The position numbers and the translations under genes are program-made. Shown here in pieces: positions 16,685 to 24,852 of a stretch of 64,000 nucleotides of DNA; position 1 is the stretch's first letter; every line of letters starts with the position of its first letter. This DNA comes from Seohaeicola saemankumensis (GTDB taxonomy: Bacteria; Pseudomonadota; Alphaproteobacteria; Rhodobacterales; Rhodobacteraceae). Where the stretch lies: the NCBI RefSeq assembly GCF_020171285.1, contig NZ_JAIUZI010000011.1, forward strand, positions 124,001 through 188,000. Direction: 5' to 3'. The notes beneath the pieces are model-generated. The model saw only the letters and a list, made by a program, of their open reading frames with translations. It was not told the origin of the DNA and ran no database searches.

Positions 16685-19600
16685 ATGAGTCAGCAGAAGA
16701 TTTCCCTGAACGACCGTTTCGATTTGACCAAGAGCCCCGTTCTTTTGAACGGCACGCAGGCGCTGGTGCGCCTGATGCTGATGCAAAAGGAACGCGACCG
16801 CGCCGCCGGGCTGAACACCGCGGGGCTGGTGACGGGGTATCGCGGGTCGCCGCTGGGCGCGGTGGACATGCAGATGAACCGCGCGGCCAAGCAACTGGCG
16901 GAAAACGACGTGCTGTTCCAATACGGGTTGAACGAGGATCTGGCGGCCACCGCGATCTGGGGCAGCCAGCAGGCCGAGATGCGCGGCGAAGGCAAGTTCG
17001 ATGGCGTCTTTGGGTTGTGGTATGGCAAGGGGCCGGGGGTCGACCGCACCGGTGACGTGATCCGCCACGCCAACATGGCGGGCACCAGCGCCCATGGCGG
17101 TGTTCTGATGGCGATGGGGGACGATCACACCGGCGAAAGTTCCACCGTGCTGCACCAGTCGGAATGGGCGCTGATGGATGCCTATTTGCCGATCGTCAGC
17201 CCGGCGGGGGTTCAGGAAATTCTGGACTACGGCATCTATGGCTTTGCCCTGTCACGGTTTTCCGGGCTTTGGGTGGGGCTGAAGACGATGAAGGACACCA
17301 TCGAGGTGACTTCGGTCGTGGACGGCCAGCCGGACCGGATGCAACTGGTGATGCCCAAGTTCGACATGCCGGCGGGCGGGCTGAACATCCGGCTGGGTGA
17401 CAACCCGACCGAACAGGAAGCGCGGACCATTGATTTCAAGCGCTACGCGGCCGAAGCCTTTGCCCATGCCAACGGGATCGACAAGCGGGTCTGGGGCAAG
17501 CCGGGGGCCAAGATCGGGCTGGTCGCGGCGGGCAAGAACTGGCTCGACCTGGAACACGCGCTGGAGCTGTTGAACATCGACGCCAACGAGGCCGAGCGGC
17601 TGGGTATCACCACTTACAAGATCGGCCAGGTGTTCCCACTGGACATGCAGGGGTTCCATGACTGGGCCGAGGACCTCGACCTGATCGTGATCGTCGAGGA
17701 AAAGCGCAAGCTGATCGAGGTGCAGGTCAAGGAGGCGATTTTTGACGACCGGCAGGGGCGGCGCGTCTATGGCTGGTACAAGGGCGGCGCCGGAAGCATG
17801 CACCGGGAGGAGCTGTTCCCGACGCGCGGGGCGCTGGATCCGTTCATGATTGCCGAGAAACTGGGCCATATCCTGATCGAGGAGGGGCGCGAGACCGATG
17901 GTGTCCGGGCCGGTCTGTCGGCGCTGGACGATGCGCGCCGGGCCGACAATGCCGAGGAACTGGCGACGCGGCTGCCCTATTTCTGTTCGGGGTGCCCGCA
18001 TAACACCGGCACCCGGCTGCCTGATGGCAGCCGCGCCTATGCCGGGATCGGTTGCCATTACATGGTGCAGTGGATGGACCGCGAGACCGTGGGGTTCACC
18101 CATATGGGCGGCGAGGGCGCCAACTGGATCGGTGAGGCGCCGTTTTCCAAGACGGCCCACGTGTTCCAGAACCTGGGCGACGGCACCTATAACCACTCGG
18201 GTGTGCAGGCGATCCGGGCGGCTTTGGCGGCGGGCACCAACATCACCTACAAGATCCTGTTCAACGACGCGGTGGCGATGACCGGCGGGCAGGGCAACGA
18301 GGGCGGGCTGAGCGCCGACCGCATCGTGCGCGAGGTCAAGGCGATGGGCGTCGAACATGTCGCCGTCGTCTATGACGAAAAGGAAGACGTGGATTTCAAG
18401 GCGCTGCCCAGCGGGGTCGAGACCCACGAGCGCGCCGAGTTGATGAATGTGCAGAAGCGGTACCGCGAGATCCCCGGCGTGTCGGTCATCGTCTATATCC
18501 AGACCTGCGCCGCCGAGAAGCGCCGCCGCCGCAAGCGCGGCCAGTTCCCGGATCCGGACAAGCGGGTGTTCATCAATACCGACGTCTGCGAGGGCTGCGG
18601 CGATTGCGGGGTGCAGTCGAACTGTGTGTCGATCGTGCCGGCCGAGACCGAGCTGGGCCGCAAACGGGCGATTGACCAGTCATCGTGCAACAAGGATTTC
18701 TCTTGTCTCAAGGGGTTTTGCCCGTCGTTTGTCACCCTGGAGGGGGCCAAGATCCGAAAGGATCCGACCACCAAGCTGGACCTGCCGGATCTGCCGCAGC
18801 CCGAATTGCCGGTTATTGACGGTACCCACAACGTGGTGATCACCGGGGTTGGCGGCACCGGTGTTGTGACCATCGGTGCGGTGCTGGCGCAGGCGGCGCA
18901 GATCGACGGCAAGGGCGCGGGCATGATGGAGATGGCCGGGCTGGCGCAGAAGGGCGGCGCGGTGCATATCCACTGTCGTCTGGCCGAAAAGCCCGAGGAC
19001 ATCAGCGCCATTCGCGTGGCCACGGGCGAATGCGACGCGCTGATCGGCGGTGACCTGGTGGTCAGCGCCGGGGCCAAGACGCTGGGGCTGACGCGGACCG
19101 GCAAGACCGGCGCGGTGGTCAACAGCCACGAGATCATCACCGGCGATTTCACCCGCGATACCGAATTCTCCATCCCCACCGACCGGCTGGCGCTGGCGCT
19201 GGAGGCGCGGTTGAAGGAGGGGCTGTCGCTGTTTGATGCCTCGGACCTGGCCAAGGCGACGCTGGGCGATTCGATCTATTCCAACATGATGGTGTTTGGC
19301 GGCGCGTGGCAGCGCGGGCTGCTGCCGCTGAGCCTGGAGTCGATCCGGCAGGCGATCGAGCTGAACGGGGCGGCGGTGGAGCGCAACCTGCGCGCCTTTG
19401 AGATTGGCCGCTGGGCGGTTCTTTATCCGGCCGAGGCGGCGGCGCTGCTGACGCCTAAGGTGGTGGAACTGCCCAAGTCGCTGGAGGAGAAGATCGCCTA
19501 TCGCGCTGATCAACTGGTGGCCTATCAGGGCAAGCGGTTGGCGAAACGCTATCGCAAGCTGGTCGACGGGATCGAGGATGCCGGACTGCGCGAGGCGGTG

Positions 19601-20104
19601 GCGAAGGGCTATCACAAGCTGTTGGCATACAAGGACGAATACGAGGTCGCGCGGCTGCTGCTGACGAGCGAGGAGAAGGCGCGGGCCGAGTTCGATGGCG
19701 ATCTGAAGATGACCTATCACCTGGCGCCGCCGATGCTGGGCGGCAAGGGGCCGGACGGGCGGCCGAAAAAGCGCGAGTTCGGCGAATGGATGGGCGGGCC
19801 GCTGAAGATGCTGGCGCGGATGAAGGGGCTGCGTGGTACGCCGTTCGATCCCTTTGGCTATACCGCCGAACGCCGGATGGAACGCGCGCTGATCAAGCAA
19901 TATGAGAAGGATCTCAAAGAGATACTGCCCAAGGTTAAGCCGGAAACCCGCGACATCGCGGTGGCGCTGGCGGCGCTGCCGCTGGACATTCGCGGCTTTG
20001 GTCCGGTGAAGCTGGCCAATGAGGCGAAGGCGGCGAAACGGCGCGAGGAGTTGCTGGCGGCGTTTCGCGATGGTGGCTCGGGGATGAAAAAGGCGGCGGA
20101 GTAA
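16685..20104 (+). CDS. Fused indolepyruvate ferredoxin oxidoreductase (IorA-IorB type)
   Basis: A 1139-residue single-chain enzyme that oxidises aryl-pyruvates to aryl-acetyl-CoA with ferredoxin as acceptor. The N-terminal TPP part has YFCSGCPHNTGTRLPDGS and GDGTYNHSG. An iron-sulfur region follows (VCEGCGDCGVQSNC, then SCNKDFSCLKGFCPS), then the gamma domain ITGVGGTGVVTIGAVLAQAA and GLAQKGGAVHIH. The domain order matches the alphaproteobacterial fusion form. It starts at the ATG at 16685 with a GGAGG just upstream. It is divergent from the LysR gene and probably serves aromatic amino acid or phenylacetate breakdown; the precise substrate is inferred. Confidence 0.9.
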   Translation: MSQQKISLNDRFDLTKSPVLLNGTQALVRLMLMQKERDRAAGLNTAGLVTGYRGSPLGAVDMQMNRAAKQLAENDVLFQYGLNEDLAATAIWGSQQAEMRGEGKFDGVFGLWYGKGPGVDRTGDVIRHANMAGTSAHGGVLMAMGDDHTGESSTVLHQSEWALMDAYLPIVSPAGVQEILDYGIYGFALSRFSGLWVGLKTMKDTIEVTSVVDGQPDRMQLVMPKFDMPAGGLNIRLGDNPTEQEARTIDFKRYAAEAFAHANGIDKRVWGKPGAKIGLVAAGKNWLDLEHALELLNIDANEAERLGITTYKIGQVFPLDMQGFHDWAEDLDLIVIVEEKRKLIEVQVKEAIFDDRQGRRVYGWYKGGAGSMHREELFPTRGALDPFMIAEKLGHILIEEGRETDGVRAGLSALDDARRADNAEELATRLPYFCSGCPHNTGTRLPDGSRAYAGIGCHYMVQWMDRETVGFTHMGGEGANWIGEAPFSKTAHVFQNLGDGTYNHSGVQAIRAALAAGTNITYKILFNDAVAMTGGQGNEGGLSADRIVREVKAMGVEHVAVVYDEKEDVDFKALPSGVETHERAELMNVQKRYREIPGVSVIVYIQTCAAEKRRRRKRGQFPDPDKRVFINTDVCEGCGDCGVQSNCVSIVPAETELGRKRAIDQSSCNKDFSCLKGFCPSFVTLEGAKIRKDPTTKLDLPDLPQPELPVIDGTHNVVITGVGGTGVVTIGAVLAQAAQIDGKGAGMMEMAGLAQKGGAVHIHCRLAEKPEDISAIRVATGECDALIGGDLVVSAGAKTLGLTRTGKTGAVVNSHEIITGDFTRDTEFSIPTDRLALALEARLKEGLSLFDASDLAKATLGDSIYSNMMVFGGAWQRGLLPLSLESIRQAIELNGAAVERNLRAFEIGRWAVLYPAEAAALLTPKVVELPKSLEEKIAYRADQLVAYQGKRLAKRYRKLVDGIEDAGLREAVAKGYHKLLAYKDEYEVARLLLTSEEKARAEFDGDLKMTYHLAPPMLGGKGPDGRPKKREFGEWMGGPLKMLARMKGLRGTPFDPFGYTAERRMERALIKQYEKDLKEILPKVKPETRDIAVALAALPLDIRGFGPVKLANEAKAAKRREELLAAFRDGGSGMKKAAE

Positions 20105-20183
20105 AACTGTCACAGAGTTGTAACCGGGACTATGCAAAACTCTGGGCCGGCCCTATCTAGCGGTCGAATCACCGGAGGTTCCG

Positions 20184-21062
20184 ATGCGCTCGCGCCGCCA
20201 TGTCGCCCGCGACATTTCCTATGCCCATTCGGCAGAAACCAAGGGCGGACGCGCCGTGATCCGCCTGATGGAGAATTCCACCGGGCGGCTGCGGCTGATC
20301 CGCCGCGCCGACGGGTACGAGCAGGAGGTCGCCAACGGGCGCGATTTCTGGGCGGTGATGGTGGAGCGCTATGGTCTGACGCTGGAGGTGATCGGCGGCG
20401 CGCTGGACAACATCCCGCGCGAGGGGCCGCTGATCCTGATCGCCAACCACCCTTATGGCATTCTGGACGGGTTGATGATGGGGCACATCCTGCGCCAGAC
20501 GCGGGGCGATTTCCGCATTCTGGCGCATCGGGTGTTCAACAAGGCGGAAGATATCAACCGGATCATCCTGCCGATTTCATTCGACGCGACCAAGGAGGCG
20601 CTGCGACAGAACCTGGAGACCCGCAAGGCGGCGCTGGACTATCTGGGGCAGGGCGGTGCCATCGGGATTTTCCCCGGCGGCACGGTCAGCACCGGCGCGC
20701 GGCTGTTTTCGCATCCGATGGATCCGGGCTGGCGCGGGTTCACGGCGCGGATGGTGGCGAAATCGCAGGCCACGGTGGTACCGCTGTTTTTTGACGGGCA
20801 CACCTCGCGGCTGTTTCAGATCGCCAGCCACCTGCACAGCACGCTGCGGATGGGGCTGCTGATCAAGGAGTTCAAGAAACGGGTGGACACGCCGGTGCGG
20901 GTAGTGGTGGGCCAGCCCATCGGGCGCGACATTCTGGACCCACTTGCAAAGGATTCCAGACAGATGATGGATTTCCTGCGCAAAGCGACGTATGAGCTGT
21001 CTCCGACGCCGTTGAAGTCCTTTGACTACGGCTATGAATTCGAGGAACGGCATCGCGCCTGA
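20184..21062 (+). CDS. Lysophospholipid acyltransferase family protein
   Basis: A 292-residue protein of the PlsC-like acyltransferase group. Motif I is ANHPYGILDG, motif III is IGIFPGGTVSTG and motif IV VVPLFF. Between histidine and aspartate there are five residues rather than the usual four of HX4D, which is like the acyltransferase half of OlsF/hemolysin-type proteins. There is no clear membrane segment. GGAGG precedes the ATG at 20184. It could be OlsA-like in ornithine lipid synthesis, but it is far from the olsB-like gene at 2664. It is followed 6 bases later by murI. Confidence 0.78.
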   Translation: MRSRRHVARDISYAHSAETKGGRAVIRLMENSTGRLRLIRRADGYEQEVANGRDFWAVMVERYGLTLEVIGGALDNIPREGPLILIANHPYGILDGLMMGHILRQTRGDFRILAHRVFNKAEDINRIILPISFDATKEALRQNLETRKAALDYLGQGGAIGIFPGGTVSTGARLFSHPMDPGWRGFTARMVAKSQATVVPLFFDGHTSRLFQIASHLHSTLRMGLLIKEFKKRVDTPVRVVVGQPIGRDILDPLAKDSRQMMDFLRKATYELSPTPLKSFDYGYEFEERHRA

Positions 21063-21068
21063 CGACAT

Positions 21069-21878
21069 ATGGCAGTTGGCATTTTTGATTCCGGTCTGGG
21101 CGGCCTGACCGTCCTGAACGCGGCGCAGCAGCGGCTGCCCGACGTCGATTTCCTGTATTTTGCCGACAGCGCCCATGCGCCCTATGGGGTGCGCGACGCG
21201 CAGAACATCTATGAGCTGACCAAGGCGGCGGTGACGCAGCTGTGGGACAGCGGCTGTAACCTGGTGATTCTGGCCTGTAACACGGCGAGCGCCGCGGCGC
21301 TGCGGCGGATCCAGGAGGAAGGCGTGCCGCCGGGCAAGCGGGTGCTGGGTGTCTTTGTGCCGCTGATCGAGGCGCTGACCGAGCGGCAGTGGGGCGACAA
21401 CAGCCCGCCGCGCGAGGTCGAGGTGAAACATGTGGCGCTGTTCGCCACGCCGGCGACGGTGGCGAGCCGGGCGTTCCAGCGCGAGCTGGCGTTCCGGGCG
21501 ATTGGCGTCGATGTCGAAGCGCAGGCCTGTGGCGGCGTGGTGGATGCCATCGAGGACGGCGATCTGATCCTGGCCGAGGCGCTGGTGCGGAGCCATGTCG
21601 ATGCGCTGAAGCGCAAGATGCCGGATCCGCAGGCGGCGATCCTGGGCTGCACGCATTATCCGTTGATGGAACAGACGTTTCAGGACGCGCTGGGGGCGGA
21701 TGTGCAGGTGTACAGCCAGGGCGCATTGGTGGCCGAGAGCCTGGCCGATTACCTGCAGCGCCATCCCGACATGATCGGCGAGGGCGCGGGCGGCTATCTG
21801 ACCACCGGCAACCCGGCCCGTGTCAGCGACCGGGCGACACAGTTCCTGCGACGACAAATCCGGTTTGACGCGGCCTGA
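21069..21878 (+). CDS. murI: Glutamate racemase
   Basis: A 269-residue cofactor-independent racemase that provides D-glutamate for peptidoglycan. It begins MAVGIFDSGLGGLTVL and contains FADSAHAPYG. The two catalytic cysteines are C70 in LACNTASAA and C194 in GCTHYPL. The gene begins six bases after the acyltransferase stop, suggesting co-transcription. The length is normal. Confidence 0.95.
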   Translation: MAVGIFDSGLGGLTVLNAAQQRLPDVDFLYFADSAHAPYGVRDAQNIYELTKAAVTQLWDSGCNLVILACNTASAAALRRIQEEGVPPGKRVLGVFVPLIEALTERQWGDNSPPREVEVKHVALFATPATVASRAFQRELAFRAIGVDVEAQACGGVVDAIEDGDLILAEALVRSHVDALKRKMPDPQAAILGCTHYPLMEQTFQDALGADVQVYSQGALVAESLADYLQRHPDMIGEGAGGYLTTGNPARVSDRATQFLRRQIRFDAA

Positions 21879-21974
21879 GGGCCGGAGCATTTTGCCGGTG
21901 TCCCGGATTTGACGGAGGTCAAGGAAGCGGCACGGCGCGTTTACTAGAGACACTTCGAAGGAAAGAGGTCTGAC

Positions 21975-23003
21975 ATGACCCATAACGTCGCAATTCTTGG
22001 GGCCAGCGGATACACCGGTGCCGAACTGGTGCGGTTGATCGCGGAACATCCCAACATGACCATCGCCGCGCTGTCGGCGGACCGCAAGGCAGGGCAGAGC
22101 ATGGCGGAGGTGTTCCCGCATCTGCGCCACATGGATCTGCCCGATCTGTGCAAGATCGAGGAGATCGATTTTTCGCAGATCGACCTGTGTTTTTGCGCGC
22201 TGCCGCACAAGACCAGCCAGCAGGTGATCCTGGGGCTGCCGCGGGACCTGAAGATCGTCGATCTGTCGGCGGATTTCCGGCTGCGCGATCCGGCGGCCTA
22301 CAAGGCGTGGTATGGCAACGATCACGCCGCGCTGGAGATCCAGCAGGAGGCGGTCTATGGGCTGACCGAGTTCTACCGGGACGATATCCGGGGCGCGCGG
22401 CTGGTGGCGGGCACCGGGTGCAACGCGGCGACCGGGCAATTCGCGCTGCGGCCGCTGATCGCGGCGGGGCTGATCGATCTGGACCAGATCATTCTGGACC
22501 TCAAATGCGCGGTCTCGGGCGCGGGGCGGAGCCTGAAGGAAAACCTGCTGCATGCGGAGCTGAGCGAGGGGTATAACGCCTATGCCATCGGCGGCACCCA
22601 CCGGCATCTGGGGGAGTTCGATCAGGAGTTTTCGGCGATTGCGGGCCGGCCGGTGCAGGTGCAGTTCACGCCGCATCTGATGCCGGCCAACCGGGGGATC
22701 CTGGCGACCGCCTATGTGCAGGGTGATCCGGGCCGGATCTATGATGCGCTGGCGGGGGCCTATCTGAAGGAGCCGTTCCTGCAGGTGTTGCCCTTTGGCG
22801 AGGCGCCGAGCACGCATCACGTGCGGGGTTCGAACTTTTGCCATATCGGGGTGACGGCGGACCGTATCGAGGGCCGGGCCATCGTGATCGCGGCGCTGGA
22901 CAACCTGACCAAGGGGTCGAGCGGGCAGGCCTTGCAGAATGCCAATCTGATGTTAGGTGAAGAGGAAACGGCGGGACTGATGATGGCGCCGCTGTTCCCG
23001 TGA
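21975..23003 (+). CDS. argC: N-acetyl-gamma-glutamyl-phosphate reductase
   Basis: A 342-residue dehydrogenase in arginine synthesis. The nucleotide-binding start is AILGASGYTGAELVRL, and the catalytic cysteine is C149 in GTGCNAATGQF. The C-terminal part contains the conserved GGTHRHLGEFDQE. A good AAGGAAAGAGG ribosome site precedes the ATG at 21975. It is followed 24 bases later by ccmE on the same strand; this is a common Rhodobacterales arrangement. Confidence 0.96.
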   Translation: MTHNVAILGASGYTGAELVRLIAEHPNMTIAALSADRKAGQSMAEVFPHLRHMDLPDLCKIEEIDFSQIDLCFCALPHKTSQQVILGLPRDLKIVDLSADFRLRDPAAYKAWYGNDHAALEIQQEAVYGLTEFYRDDIRGARLVAGTGCNAATGQFALRPLIAAGLIDLDQIILDLKCAVSGAGRSLKENLLHAELSEGYNAYAIGGTHRHLGEFDQEFSAIAGRPVQVQFTPHLMPANRGILATAYVQGDPGRIYDALAGAYLKEPFLQVLPFGEAPSTHHVRGSNFCHIGVTADRIEGRAIVIAALDNLTKGSSGQALQNANLMLGEEETAGLMMAPLFP

Positions 23004-23027
23004 GCCTGAACTAGCCGTGAGGATGAA

Positions 23028-23474
23028 ATGAAAAGCCTTAAGAAACAACGACGTATTCAGGTAATCATCGTGGCCGCGCTGGCGCTGGTGGTGGCGACCG
23101 GGCTGATCGGTTACGCGATGCGGGACGGCATCAACTTTTTCCGCGCGCCGAGCCAGGTGGCGGAGGAGCCGCCGGCGCCGACCGAGGTGTTTCGCATGGG
23201 CGGGCTGGTCGAGGAAGGCACGCTGGTGCGCGGCCAGGGCGAGACGGTGTCGTTTTCCGTGACCGACGGGGGCGCCAGCATCCCGGTGCAATATACCGGG
23301 GTGCTGCCCGATCTGTTTGGCGAGAACCAGGGGATGATCGGCACCGGGAGCTATGTGAACGGTGTCTTCCAGGCCACTGAAATCCTTGCCAAACACGATG
23401 AGACCTACATGCCGAAAGAGGTGGTGGATGCGCTCAAGGAGCAAGGGGTCTACCAGGAACCCGGCGAGGGCTGA
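23028..23474 (+). CDS. ccmE: Cytochrome c maturation haem chaperone CcmE
   Basis: A 148-residue membrane-anchored haem chaperone. One N-terminal membrane helix (VIIVAALALVVATGLIGYA) precedes an OB-fold periplasmic domain. The haem-binding histidine is H123 in the motif HDETY, with Y127 as axial partner. It takes haem from CcmC/CcmD and passes it to CcmF, which is encoded 1.4 kb downstream after the two lysis genes. It is followed at once by a dispersed repeat. Confidence 0.96.
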   Translation: MKSLKKQRRIQVIIVAALALVVATGLIGYAMRDGINFFRAPSQVAEEPPAPTEVFRMGGLVEEGTLVRGQGETVSFSVTDGGASIPVQYTGVLPDLFGENQGMIGTGSYVNGVFQATEILAKHDETYMPKEVVDALKEQGVYQEPGEG

Positions 23475-23476
23475 AC

Positions 23477-23530
23477 GCGCCTTGCGGCGCTTGGCCTCCG
23501 GCGGGAGTATTTGACAATGAGATGAAAGGG
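23477..23530 (+). repeat. Dispersed intergenic repeat (copy 2, X module only)
   Basis: Starting three bases after the ccmE stop, this stretch has a GCGCC...GGCGC stem, a GGCCTCC stem, then GGGAGTATTTGACAATGAGATGAAAGG, matching the X module of copies at 9387, 47896 and 58052 but more diverged in the stem. It lies exactly at the junction between ccmE and the lysis genes. Orientation is the same as that of ccmE. Confidence 0.7.
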
Positions 23531-23555
23531 GCGCGCGCGGTCGGGTGAGGCCGCG

Positions 23556-23570
23556 TTAACCTTGTGTTGG
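23556..23570 (+). promoter_or_regulatory. Degenerate CtrA-like site upstream of the lysis genes
   Basis: TTAA (23556-23559) followed after seven bases by TTGG (23567-23570) matches the CtrA pattern TTAA-N7-TTAA in six of eight positions. It is 36 bases upstream of the muramidase ATG. CtrA controls GTA lysis genes in Rhodobacter, so the position is sensible, but the second half-site is poor. Confidence 0.3.
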
Positions 23571-23605
23571 CATCGTGATGCACGAACCTGTTGGGGGTAT
23601 GTGCG

Positions 23606-24217
23606 ATGCAGACGGTGCGTCAGATTGCGGAAGAAATCGTGGCCCGCGAGGGCGGTTACGTGAATGACCCGGACGATCCGGGCGGGGCGACGAAATACGG
23701 TGTCACCATTCACACCATGCGGCGGCTGGGGCTGGACCTGACCGGCGATGGCGTCGTCGGGGTGGCGGATGTGCGGGCGCTGAGCCGCGCGCAGGCGGTG
23801 GATATCTTTATCCGGCATTATTTCGAGCGGCCGCGCATTGCGGAGATGCCGGCGGCGCTGCAGCCGTCGTTGTTTGACATGTATGTCAACGCGGGCGGCA
23901 ACGCGGTGAAGATCCTGCAGCGGATGCTGCGCGACATGGGGTATGCGGTGTCGGTGGACGGTGCGATCGGGCCGCAGACGCTGGGCGCGGCGCGGGACGC
24001 GGCGGAGCCGGACGGGGTGGCGTTGCGCGATGCCTATGGCGTGGCGCGGCGCAATTATTACCTGAGGCTGGCGGACGGGCGCCCGGCGAGCCGGAAATAT
24101 GCGCGCACGCGGGCGGGCGGCAAGGGCGGCTGGATCCGGCGGGCGGAGGAATTCCTGTCGCCGAAGTATCATCTGAGCCCGGCGCAGTTTCAGGAAAGGG
24201 TGGCGGCATGGGGGTGA
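23606..24217 (+). CDS. GTA/phage-type muramidase (endolysin)
   Basis: A 203-residue cytoplasmic-to-wall lysis enzyme of glycosyl hydrolase family 108. The N-terminal motif is EIVAREGGYVNDPDDPGG with the catalytic glutamate at E15, followed by TKYGVTI; a peptidoglycan-binding-type C-terminal half follows (SVDGAIGPQTLGA). The ATG at 23606 is preferred to a TTG 15 bases upstream. It overlaps the holin gene by ten bases. This is the holin-associated muramidase of gene transfer agents, which releases the particles by cell lysis. The whole GTA structural cluster is not in the window. Confidence 0.88.
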   Translation: MQTVRQIAEEIVAREGGYVNDPDDPGGATKYGVTIHTMRRLGLDLTGDGVVGVADVRALSRAQAVDIFIRHYFERPRIAEMPAALQPSLFDMYVNAGGNAVKILQRMLRDMGYAVSVDGAIGPQTLGAARDAAEPDGVALRDAYGVARRNYYLRLADGRPASRKYARTRAGGKGGWIRRAEEFLSPKYHLSPAQFQERVAAWG

Positions 24218-24786
24218 TCGCGGATCTGTTGGGGCTGGTGTTCGGCGGCGGCCGAAACGTGGTGCGGGAAACGGCGGAGGTGTTCCGGGAGAACGCCGAG
24301 GCGGGCGCGGCGCGGGCGGCGGGCGTGCAGGGGCAGGCGATGGCGCAGTTCGGCGCGGAATTCACCGTGCCGCGCCGGGGATGGTTCGACCGGGTGATGG
24401 ACGCGGTGAACCGGCTGCCGCGCCCGGCGCTGGCGCTGGGGACGCTGGGGCTGTTCGTGGCGGCGATGGTGGATCCGTTGTGGTTCGCGGCGCGGATGCA
24501 GGGCATCGCGCTGGTGCCGGAGCCGTTGTGGTGGCTGTTGGGCGTGATCGTGTCGTTCTATTTCGGGGCGCGGCATCAGGTGAAGGCGCAGTCGTTCCAG
24601 CGGGAAATCGCCGCAACCATGGCGCGGGTGCCGGAGGTGACACAAAACATCGCGGCGCTGGAGGCGTTGCGGGCGGACAGCCCCGGCGCCGCCGATCCGG
24701 GCGTCGACGCGCAGCTGGCGTTGGCCGTGGTGCGGCCGTCGGCCAATCCGGCGCTGGAGGATTGGAAGGCCTTGCGGCAGGTGTGA
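24208..24786 (+). CDS. GTA-type three-TM holin
   Basis: A 192-residue membrane protein resembling the GTA_holin_3TM family. The N-terminal half is a soluble alpha-helical region rich in alanine and arginine. Two membrane segments are visible (PALALGTLGLFVAAMVDPLW and EPLWWLLGVIVSFYFGA); a third is not clear to me. It forms pores that let the muramidase reach the wall. It begins ten bases before the muramidase stop, so the two are one cassette. It is followed by ccmF after 66 bases. Confidence 0.82.
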   Translation: MGVIADLLGLVFGGGRNVVRETAEVFRENAEAGAARAAGVQGQAMAQFGAEFTVPRRGWFDRVMDAVNRLPRPALALGTLGLFVAAMVDPLWFAARMQGIALVPEPLWWLLGVIVSFYFGARHQVKAQSFQREIAATMARVPEVTQNIAALEALRADSPGAADPGVDAQLALAVVRPSANPALEDWKALRQV

Positions 24787-24852
24787 CAATGTGATCGCGC
24801 ACGGGGTCGAAAACCATTGGCCCCGTCGCGCCGCAGTTCTATACATCACCCC

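Noticed and set aside
20577..22844. 755-codon minus-strand frame
   Set aside because: It lies across murI and argC in the wrong strand, both of which have catalytic motifs on the plus strand.
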